From CAZTWC01 sp964617105 [NCBI: uncultured Myxococcia bacterium] (GTDB lineage: Bacteria; CAZTWC01), in NCBI GenBank assembly GCA_964617105.1, contig CAZTWC010000158.1:1-8273 (forward strand): a DNA stretch of 8,273 nucleotides. Reading direction: 5' to 3'. Made by a program: the position numbers and the translations under genes. Of the stretch, positions 1 through 5,825 are shown piece after piece (position 1 is the first letter of the stretch; each line of letters begins with the position of its first letter). The notes under the pieces were generated by a model. It saw only the letters and a program-made list of their open reading frames with translations. It was not told the DNA's origin and searched no databases.

Positions 1-386
1 TGCTGTTTGCGGGTGGTTTCACTGCCAGCCATGATCCTGGTCTTGGTCACGGTTGGATAATCATCAGCCACCACCACTCCACTCACATCGGCGCCCCGTT
101 CCGACAGCATCTCTAATAATTTTTGACCCGCCTGGTCATCACCCACAACGCCGCAGGCGCTAACCTTGGCTCCCAGAGTAGCCAGGTTGGCGATGGCGTT
201 AGCAGCACCGCCCGGTTTAAATTCGGAACTAAGATATTTGACTATTAATACCGGCGCCTCCCGAGATATTCTTGAGGTTACCCCATAGAGATATTCATCC
301 ACCAACAGGTCCCCAACCACCACTATTCGTTTACCCTGGTACTTGTCGATGCCGGCCAACAGTTCCTGACATTCTTTTTGATCCAT
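1..386 (-). CDS. hldE: D-glycero-beta-D-manno-heptose-7-phosphate kinase (RfaE domain I / PfkB family), C-terminus cut by window edge
   Basis: The first 128 residues of a cytoplasmic PfkB-family sugar kinase are present and the rest lies outside the window. The family phosphorylates heptose 7-phosphate at C1 on the way to ADP-heptose, the donor for LPS core heptosyltransferases. Visible motifs are VVVGDLLVDEYLYG near residues 18-31, RISREAPV near 35-42, the PfkB signature PGGAANAIANLATLGA near 53-68, and GVVGDDQAG near 74-82. The spacing of GDxxxDxYxxG, R(I)S.EAPV and GGAAN is that of RfaE domain I. The ATG at 386 is preceded by GGGAG (396-400) at 9 bases. An in-frame ATG at 443 lacks a ribosome binding site and would add 19 residues not expected in the family. 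It is the last gene of the LPS operon visible here, 82 bases after the acyltransferase. Whether it is bifunctional HldE (with a cytidylyltransferase domain) or stand-alone HldA cannot be told because the end is missing, so the symbol is provisional. Confidence 0.88.
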   Translation of the reverse strand, partial: MDQKECQELLAGIDKYQGKRIVVVGDLLVDEYLYGVTSRISREAPVLIVKYLSSEFKPGGAANAIANLATLGAKVSACGVVGDDQAGQKLLEMLSERGADVSGVVVADDYPTVTKTRIMAGSETTRKQ

Positions 387-468
387 AAAATTTTTCTCCC
401 ATAAGGCTGGAGTAGCCCAAGTTCTTATCTGAACATTAACCATTTACAAAACGGCAAAATTATTAGGT

Positions 469-1341
469 TTAATACTTATAACTAATTTTCCACCGGCGAT
501 GCAACCAGAACCATTGCTGGGGGGTTTCCCGAATTTTATCCTCCACCAAAAGGTTCAGCCTGGCCACCATATCCTTAGTCGCCTGGTTACGGCTTTTTTC
601 TCCCGGTTCAAAGTAGATGGGAGGCAATATCTCTATTTTCTGATGCCCGTCCTCTATCCTGGTGACAAATACCGGCAATATGGGGGCGCCGCTCCATTCG
701 CTGAAAATCACCGGTGCCTTGGTGGTGGCAGCTTTATGACCAAAAAAATTTACCGTCAGGGCATTTCTGGGAGTGTGCTGATCCAGCATCATAGCCACGA
801 TTCCCCCCCCTTTCAACGCCGCTTTAATTTGGCTGGCCGAGTTTTTAGGCGGAATCAGGGTAACTCCATATCTACTTCTTCGCTCCTGCCAGTACCGGTT
901 TACCCCTTTAACTCCTAAAAACTTGGTGACAATTGCCAAATCTCCCCGTAGAGAAGCCCACAGGCAGACGCCTAAATCAAAATTGCCCAAATGGCAGGAA
1001 ACTACAATTATCCCCTTTTTACTCTGTTTGGCTTTTTGATAATTCTCCTCTCCCTCCACCTGAATACTGTTGGCATTGTATAAATTTACCCGAAAAAATT
1101 CAACCAGGCTTTTACAAATATTGATCATCATTCCAGCCACAATTTGGCGCTTTTCTCTTGGAGAGAGTTGATCACCATAGGCTAGTTGCAGATTCTGCAA
1201 AGCCACCTTTTTTCTTATGGGTATCACATAATACCAAATATATCCTAAAAAACTGGCAAATTTTTGGGCGATCCTCTCCGGCAAAAGGCAAACCGCCTTT
1301 TCCATCAATACTAACGTATTATAGATTAATAAATCCAGCAT
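469..1341 (-). CDS. LpxL/HtrB-family lipid A acyltransferase, second copy
   Basis: This 290-residue inner-membrane acyltransferase would add a secondary acyl chain to a lipid A precursor. The N-terminal 40 residues are hydrophobic (membrane anchor). The catalytic H-x4-D motif is at residues 117-122 (SCHLGNFD), followed by a conserved LDQHTPRN block near 186-193 with NFFGHKAATTKAP after it. The C-terminus carries the family hallmark PQQWFWLHRRWK (274-285). Start choice: the ATG at 1341 lies one base after the lpxK stop and has GAAGG (1347-1351) five bases upstream. A further in-frame ATG at 1371 would add ten residues overlapping lpxK, with GAGG four bases upstream, and cannot be fully excluded. 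The protein is clearly diverged from the other LpxL-type copy at 4846-5760, so the two probably differ in acyl position or chain length. Which one is LpxL-like and which LpxM-like cannot be judged by eye. Confidence 0.92.
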   Translation of the reverse strand: MLDLLIYNTLVLMEKAVCLLPERIAQKFASFLGYIWYYVIPIRKKVALQNLQLAYGDQLSPREKRQIVAGMMINICKSLVEFFRVNLYNANSIQVEGEENYQKAKQSKKGIIVVSCHLGNFDLGVCLWASLRGDLAIVTKFLGVKGVNRYWQERRSRYGVTLIPPKNSASQIKAALKGGGIVAMMLDQHTPRNALTVNFFGHKAATTKAPVIFSEWSGAPILPVFVTRIEDGHQKIEILPPIYFEPGEKSRNQATKDMVARLNLLVEDKIRETPQQWFWLHRRWKISYKY

Positions 1342-1342
1342 A

Positions 1343-2521
1343 TTAACCTTCACACCCAGGGCCAACTCCATAATGCCTCAACCAATCATCCAAAGGGTGC
1401 TGTCCCGAGAAAATCTCAATCTTCAGCCGCAAGCTTAATAACGGCATCTCTAACCCTTCTACCAGGTGCCATAATCTGGCTATATCTTTATCTGTGGTAA
1501 CCATATAATCACAGCGGTTATTTTTAGCCTTTAGCGCCATATCAACTATCTGACTACTATTAAAGTAATAGTGGTCAGGAAATCCGTTAAACCCAATCAC
1601 CCTGGCTCCACACTCCAATAATAGCGATTTCACATTTTGGGGATGGGCGCAGCCAGCCCAGCCAAACACCCTTTTGCCTTTAAGAGCCTCCAGAGATAGC
1701 AGCCGCTCTTCCTGCCAAAACCAAAATCCCTGGACCACAAAACGGCTCTGCACCAGGATGCTTTGGGGATCGGCATAGGGGGCAATTTGATCCATAAAAG
1801 AGGCGCTTAGAGCTTGCTGTTGGCTGGGCTGGTTAAACCATAGAATTTGGGCGGCGTTAAGGGCCTCCAACCCTTCGCGCATGGGGCCGGCTGGCAGACA
1901 AAACCCATTGCCCAGTTTTTGCCTGGTATTGAATACCACCAGATCTGCTACTCTTTTTACTTTTAGAGTCTGGAAGCCATCATCCAGGATCACCACCACC
2001 CTATCTGAATTCTGATTTTTAGAATAGATCTGTTCCAACAAAACCGTCCGATTCCGGCCTATACCTACCTTTACTTCAGGCAATAACATCAGCGCCTGCA
2101 AAGCTTCGTCACAGATTTTATCGTCCAACTCTTTGGTGGTTATAATCCTGGCCTGCCATCTTTTAGCAATTTTCGGCAAAGGAAAAGCGCGATACCCTCT
2201 AAAGAGAATATAAACCTGCTGCCCCTGGCTTAAAAGCCTTTCGGCCAAATATAAACTCACCGGTGATTTACCTGCTCCTCCCACCACCAGGCTGCCTACC
2301 GAAATAACCTGTCTTTGTCTCTTATTACTGACGACCTGATTATCATTTGCACTATTTTTTTCTCGGCAGGAGATGTTATAGCATTTGGCAGTCAGGTGTT
2401 GGCGCCGCAATTTCATATATACACGCATGACAAGTGAGAGGGGCAAAAGCGGCCACAGCAGGAGAAAATGCAGCCATCCCCACTTCTGATAAAATATTTT
2501 TTCTAACCAAAAATTAAGCAT
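1343..2521 (-). CDS. lpxK: Tetraacyldisaccharide 4'-kinase
   Basis: This 392-residue inner-membrane kinase uses ATP to phosphorylate the 4'-position of the tetraacyl lipid A disaccharide. A hydrophobic anchor spans roughly residues 15-34. The Walker A loop is VGSLVVGGAGKSP (75-87), a slight variant of the usual VGN..VGG.GKTP. ILDDGFQ is at 178-184, followed by LPAGPMREG (209-217), the FGWAG block (286-290), GFPDHY (313-318) containing the conserved Asp-His pair, and TTDKD (342-346). These are the diagnostic LpxK elements in the right order. The protein is longer than the roughly 330 residues typical of the family, partly because of a polar, probably disordered stretch at about 43-70 between the anchor and the P-loop. 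It starts 18 bases after the GT9 gene stop, with only a weak purine stretch (AGAAG) ahead of the ATG, and ends one base before the next acyltransferase. The function call is secure. Confidence 0.96.
   Translation of the reverse strand: MLNFWLEKIFYQKWGWLHFLLLWPLLPLSLVMRVYMKLRRQHLTAKCYNISCREKNSANDNQVVSNKRQRQVISVGSLVVGGAGKSPVSLYLAERLLSQGQQVYILFRGYRAFPLPKIAKRWQARIITTKELDDKICDEALQALMLLPEVKVGIGRNRTVLLEQIYSKNQNSDRVVVILDDGFQTLKVKRVADLVVFNTRQKLGNGFCLPAGPMREGLEALNAAQILWFNQPSQQQALSASFMDQIAPYADPQSILVQSRFVVQGFWFWQEERLLSLEALKGKRVFGWAGCAHPQNVKSLLLECGARVIGFNGFPDHYYFNSSQIVDMALKAKNNRCDYMVTTDKDIARLWHLVEGLEMPLLSLRLKIEIFSGQHPLDDWLRHYGVGPGCEG
1347..1351 (-). promoter_or_regulatory. Ribosome binding site deciding the start of acyltransferase 2
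   Basis: GAAGG on the minus strand lies inside the last codons of lpxK, five bases before the ATG at 1341. The lpxK stop (TAA, 1343-1345) and this ATG are one base apart, so translation is probably coupled. This supports the shorter 290-residue product over the start at 1371. Confidence 0.55.
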
Positions 2522-2539
2522 TTATAGCACTTCTAGTTA

Positions 2540-3649
2540 TCAATTCAAAAAGTTTATAATATAATCATAAATCTTTTTACTATCTATAGCCGCCATGCAC
2601 GGCGCCTCGAGCGACCCAGGTGTCAAATGGAAATTGGGATATTTACAGGGAATTTCACCATAATTGGAGCAGGGGCTGCAAGTAAAATTCGTACTAATAA
2701 TCTTCCTTTTAGCCGTCAATGGAGCCCAACGGCAAATAGGAGTGGGTCCAAAAAGAGATATCACTTTCAACCCCAGGGCAGCCGCCAGGTGGATAGCGCC
2801 AGTGTCATGCCCCACTGCCACCCGGCAACGCGCTAAAAGCGCTCCCATCTCTCTGATTCCCAGATTACAGGTATCACCAATGACAATACCCGGCCAATCG
2901 CTGGTCAACTTGGCCGCCTCTGCTGCTGATTCTGATCCACCCACCAGCAAAATCTTGATGCCGCCCTTTTGAGACAATAATTCTATCAACTGCCGCCAAT
3001 TGTCAAAAGACCACTTTTTGACCGGATGTAAACCGCCCATACAGAGCGCCACTACCTTCTCGCTCCTTTTGCTATCTGCCCCGGCTGTCTCATTATCTCC
3101 CCTGTTTTTGCCGCCAGATTTTGCTGCAAGTCCGGTTTTGTCCTCTTGCCTTTTTACCTGTTTGTTAAACCATTTTGCCGCCCATTCCTTTTCTGATTTC
3201 TTTAATCTATAAGTAACCTCCATGGAAACAGAGATCTGCTCTACCGGTATCACCTTATGATAATCATAGGCCGCATGAGGAAAACATATTATCGGCTTCT
3301 CTTGCTGGATAGATTTGAACAATTGCCGCCAGTTCCGTTTTTTATAGGTATACCGGCTGGGGCTGCTTACTATATGAGATATCAAGAATGACTTAATTTT
3401 ACCCTGCAAGTCAAAAACCAAATCATATTTATTATGAATGTATGAAGCCAATTGACCGCCAAAATTCCAGCCTCTAGATATAGGTAAAACCCTTTGCACC
3501 AAAGGATTGTTATCCAGCAATCCAGCATACTGGGAAAATATGACAAAATCAATTTCAACATCGGGATAAAGGCGGTGAAGAGTTGATAACATCGGGGTGG
3601 TCAATAAAACATCGCCCAGGGAACTTAGACGGATCACCAATATTTTCAA
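2540..3649 (-). CDS. Glycosyltransferase family 9, ADP-heptose:LPS heptosyltransferase-like
   Basis: This 369-residue peripheral membrane GT-B enzyme is expected to transfer heptose from an ADP-heptose donor to the LPS inner core. The N-terminus KILVIRLSSLGDVLLTTP is the classic GT9 opening. The C-terminal Rossmann half has ALCMGG with a following KKW, LLVGG, and the donor-site signature GHDTGAIHLAAALG (280-293) then SLFGPTP (298-304). It ends with the cysteine pattern TCSPC...PC...PCM (around 323-351) common in this family. The start is set at TTG 3649: a strong GGAAGGGGAG (3656-3665) lies six bases upstream and the product then begins exactly at the conserved KILVIR. An upstream TTG at 3667 would add six residues with no function in the family. 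The stop of the GT2 gene overlaps this start as TTGA. A polar, charged insert at about residues 163-198 separates the two Rossmann domains. The acceptor (Kdo or heptose, i.e. WaaC, WaaF or WaaQ type) cannot be assigned by eye. Confidence 0.9.
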   Translation of the reverse strand: MKILVIRLSSLGDVLLTTPMLSTLHRLYPDVEIDFVIFSQYAGLLDNNPLVQRVLPISRGWNFGGQLASYIHNKYDLVFDLQGKIKSFLISHIVSSPSRYTYKKRNWRQLFKSIQQEKPIICFPHAAYDYHKVIPVEQISVSMEVTYRLKKSEKEWAAKWFNKQVKRQEDKTGLAAKSGGKNRGDNETAGADSKRSEKVVALCMGGLHPVKKWSFDNWRQLIELLSQKGGIKILLVGGSESAAEAAKLTSDWPGIVIGDTCNLGIREMGALLARCRVAVGHDTGAIHLAAALGLKVISLFGPTPICRWAPLTAKRKIISTNFTCSPCSNYGEIPCKYPNFHLTPGSLEAPCMAAIDSKKIYDYIINFLN

Positions 3650-4842
3650 TATCTTCTCCCCTTCCAACTAACCCCTATACCCATGGCGCAAATTAAGGCG
3701 GAACTAATGACGATATAGGATGTAAACAGGGCTGACAGGGGAGCCAGAGAAGCGTATCGCGGATAGGCCTTGCCCTTTGCCCGCAGAAGAGTTTGACAAA
3801 TGAGCCCGGTAAGATAAACCGCCAATCCAGTCAACAACCATAAAAACCCCTGGTTCAGAACTGTACCTACCAAACCAGTAACCAGTAGAACCAGCGGAGA
3901 AAAACTCATAAACAACTGGAAAAATACCGTCAACAGAGTCCTGAGCCAGGAGTGTCCCATCAAAGCAAACATATTTTTCTGCCAACCGGATATAATCTCT
4001 CCCAGGTTTCTATACATTCTGGTTTTTAGCATCTCAATTCCAGAGATGATAGCCACCTTAAACCCTTTTTGCCTGGTTAATCGAGCTAATTCAACATCCT
4101 CCAGTACCATGGTGCGAACCGCCTCATGCCCCCCCATTAACTGGTAAACCTGCCGCCTAATCAATATAAATTGCCCATTGGCAAAAGCATTAAGGTTCTG
4201 TTCCCGGTTGACCAGCTCAGGAGGATGTAAAGATGCGATTAGCGCTCCAATGGAAGGCTGCAACAGCCTCTCCCAAAAACTGCCCCCCAAAAACTGCGGA
4301 TACAGAGAGAGCATGTCCAGGTTATTGGTCTGAGCGTATGAAACCGCCATGGAAACCAGTTGGGGAGCCAGCCGGGTATCAGCATCCACAAACAGTAACC
4401 ATTCCCCTTTAAACTCAATTTGCTTCACTGCCCAATGCAAGGCGTGGCTTTTACCAAACCAGCCCGGTGGTAAAGAAGGAACTTTGAGCAACTGAGGATT
4501 TATAACCTTTGAACTACCAGCGCCTGAAAAATGGTTAAAAATTTCAGCCACTTCCTCAAAAGTGCCATCTGATGAGTTGTCTTCCGCTACTACCAGCCGC
4601 AATTGGGGGTAATCCTGTTTTAGCAACGAAAACAGGCACTTTTGGATATTTTGGATCTCGTCTTTGGCTGGTACGATAAGCGCCAATGAGGGCAAAGAGG
4701 CCAAAGCGCCAGAAAAACTTTTTACCCAGCCAGCCAGACTGGGAGTACCTTTTATCTGACGCCAGGAGATGATAAAAATAACCATCCAGGCCATAAATAC
4801 CAAGATTGAGCTAAATAAAAATAGTCCAAAACTTATCCACAT
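3646..4842 (-). CDS. Integral-membrane glycosyltransferase family 2 (HpnB/CrtQ-like)
   Basis: This 398-residue membrane-bound GT-A inverting glycosyltransferase would use a nucleotide-sugar donor on the cytoplasmic side. It has one N-terminal membrane helix (about 5-27), a catalytic domain (about 50-300) and three C-terminal helices (about 302-325, 330-352, 364-390). Motifs are IVPAKDE (56-62), VAEDNSSDGT (85-94), LPPGWFGKSHAL (124-135), the metal-binding DADT (153-156), FANGQFILIRR (220-230), GGHEAVR (237-243), the probable catalytic-base block LEDVELAR (247-254), and a GWQKN at 286-290 where related enzymes have a Q/R-x-x-R-W type motif. The LPPGW.GK and ANGQF..IRR...GGH.AVR...EDV.LAR layout is that of the HpnB (hopanoid-associated) and CrtQ-like branch. 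The ATG is three bases after the upstream acyltransferase stop, in the same frame (TAA GAT ATG). The nearest GGGGAG is 13 bases away, so re-initiation is likely. Acceptor and sugar are unknown; the neighbours suggest lipid A or LPS core decoration. Confidence 0.85.
   Translation of the reverse strand: MWISFGLFLFSSILVFMAWMVIFIISWRQIKGTPSLAGWVKSFSGALASLPSLALIVPAKDEIQNIQKCLFSLLKQDYPQLRLVVAEDNSSDGTFEEVAEIFNHFSGAGSSKVINPQLLKVPSLPPGWFGKSHALHWAVKQIEFKGEWLLFVDADTRLAPQLVSMAVSYAQTNNLDMLSLYPQFLGGSFWERLLQPSIGALIASLHPPELVNREQNLNAFANGQFILIRRQVYQLMGGHEAVRTMVLEDVELARLTRQKGFKVAIISGIEMLKTRMYRNLGEIISGWQKNMFALMGHSWLRTLLTVFFQLFMSFSPLVLLVTGLVGTVLNQGFLWLLTGLAVYLTGLICQTLLRAKGKAYPRYASLAPLSALFTSYIVISSALICAMGIGVSWKGRRY
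3656..3665 (-). promoter_or_regulatory. Strong Shine-Dalgarno and TTGA stop-start overlap for the GT9 gene
   Basis: GGAAGGGGAG on the minus strand is six bases before TTG at 3649-3647. The TGA stop of the upstream GT2 (3648-3646) shares three of the four bases TTGA with that TTG codon, the same geometry as the familiar ATGA overlap. This argues for a TTG start and translational coupling within the operon. Confidence 0.65.
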
Positions 4843-4845
4843 ATC

Positions 4846-5760
4846 TTAAATATCGCTCCCCTGAGGTCTCTTCTTCCAACGGCGGTGCATCCAGACCCAT
4901 TGCTGGGGTTGTTCCATTATTTTCTGGCTAATCTCCTGGTTGTACAGGTGAGTGTTTTCCTGTAAATCATTTTCCAGGTTGGTGGTTTTAATAGTATCAA
5001 GTTGCTTTATCTGAACCTGATAATCTCCACCAGATAATCGCTCTATAAAACCGATTACCACTTTGGCGCCGCTCTTTAAGGCCAGTTGGGCAGGCGACAC
5101 TGGAGTATGGGCTAGTTTGCCCAAAAAATCGACATAAATCCCTTTTACCCTGGTATCCTGGTCAATCAGCAATGCCAAAATTTCCCCCCTGGCCAGCACT
5201 CGCTTGACATTCTCCCGGGTTTCCTTTTGCCCTCTTAAAATTGTCTTTATCCCCTGGTTATTACGGAAATCGGTGACCATTTTGGTAAATCTGGGGTCAT
5301 AACTGGGACCCATCACCGCATTGAGAGGATATCCGCAAGCCGCCAAGAAGATCCCCAGAAGTTCCCAGTTGCTATAATGAGCGCTGATCAAAAGCACCCC
5401 CTTTTGATGCGCCAAAGCATGCTCCAAAATCTGCCTGCTACCCGCTTTAAACTTTATTTTTTGGTCTAAATTTTCCTTTATTGCCTCTATCTTAACCAGT
5501 TCCAGCGCCCCAATAGCCAGGTTGATAAAACACTGCCTGGTCATAAATTGAATATGGGACTGGCTAAAGGAAGAGGGTAACCTTTCCTGCATCTGCTGCA
5601 ATACTAACTTGCGCTCTTTAGCTGCCAACCAGTAAGCCACGGTGCCCATAATCCAGGCCAAAGAGTAGATACATTTAAGCGGTACCAATTGTAAAAAGTG
5701 TAAACTAATATTGGCTAAATAGAAGATGATGGTGTTTTTAATTGACTTGAGATTCATCAT
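4846..5760 (-). CDS. LpxL/HtrB-family lipid A acyltransferase, first copy
   Basis: This 304-residue inner-membrane acyltransferase is the first LPS gene of the run. It has an N-terminal hydrophobic region (about 10-46), the catalytic H-x4-E motif SAHYSNWE (126-133), GPSYDPRF (151-158), LLIDQDTR (197-204), VDFLGKLAHTPVSPA (210-224) and the family-diagnostic C-terminus QPQQWVWMHRRWKKRP (284-299). The length is normal. Two adjacent ATG codons (5760 and 5757) are possible starts. Neither has a Shine-Dalgarno sequence, because the bases directly upstream belong to a GC-rich inverted repeat, and no other start codon exists between the upstream in-frame stop and 5760. Initiation may therefore be leaderless-like, inefficient or controlled by the hairpin. 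The second copy at 469-1341 uses H-x4-D instead. Function as a secondary acyltransferase is secure; the acyl position is not. Confidence 0.93.
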   Translation of the reverse strand: MMNLKSIKNTIIFYLANISLHFLQLVPLKCIYSLAWIMGTVAYWLAAKERKLVLQQMQERLPSSFSQSHIQFMTRQCFINLAIGALELVKIEAIKENLDQKIKFKAGSRQILEHALAHQKGVLLISAHYSNWELLGIFLAACGYPLNAVMGPSYDPRFTKMVTDFRNNQGIKTILRGQKETRENVKRVLARGEILALLIDQDTRVKGIYVDFLGKLAHTPVSPAQLALKSGAKVVIGFIERLSGGDYQVQIKQLDTIKTTNLENDLQENTHLYNQEISQKIMEQPQQWVWMHRRWKKRPQGSDI

Positions 5761-5765
5761 GAAAA

Positions 5766-5820
5766 CTGGCCGAAATGCTGCGGGCGCAAGCCCCTGGACT
5801 TCGGCCCGCCATGCCTCGCG
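5766..5820. repeat. GC-rich nested inverted repeat between the two gene groups
   Basis: Forty of these 55 bases are G or C, against an AT-rich background. On the plus strand GGCCGAA (5768-5774) pairs with TTCGGCC (5800-5806). Inside it GGGC (5782-5785) and GCCC (5790-5793) close a GCAA tetraloop. A competing arrangement pairs GCGGGC (5780-5785) with GCCCGC (5804-5809). On the transcribed minus strand the outer stem is followed by AGTTTTC, which is only a poor U-tract, and then directly by the ATG of the first acyltransferase. It may be a REP-like dispersed element, an attenuator or a weak terminator for the upstream pair. Only one copy is present in the window. Confidence 0.55.
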
Positions 5821-5825
5821 AATAA

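Noticed and set aside
387-468. Possible promoter or terminator between acyltransferase 2 and the heptose kinase
   Set aside because: On the minus strand there are only 4-base stems (GGCT/AGCC, GTTC/GAAC) with no following T-run, and no paired -35/-10 boxes with good spacing. It is an ordinary short spacer as far as can be seen.
499-918. 139-codon open frame on the plus strand
   Set aside because: It lies fully antisense to the well-supported acyltransferase gene, its product has no recognisable motif, and no ribosome binding site precedes it.
469-1371. Longer start (ATG 1371) for acyltransferase 2
   Set aside because: It would overlap lpxK by 29 bases. The ATG at 1341, one base after the lpxK stop, has a properly spaced GAAGG. 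The longer form remains possible.
2664-2972. 102-codon plus-strand open frame
   Set aside because: It is antisense to the conserved donor-site region of the GT9 gene and is explained as a shadow of that coding sequence.
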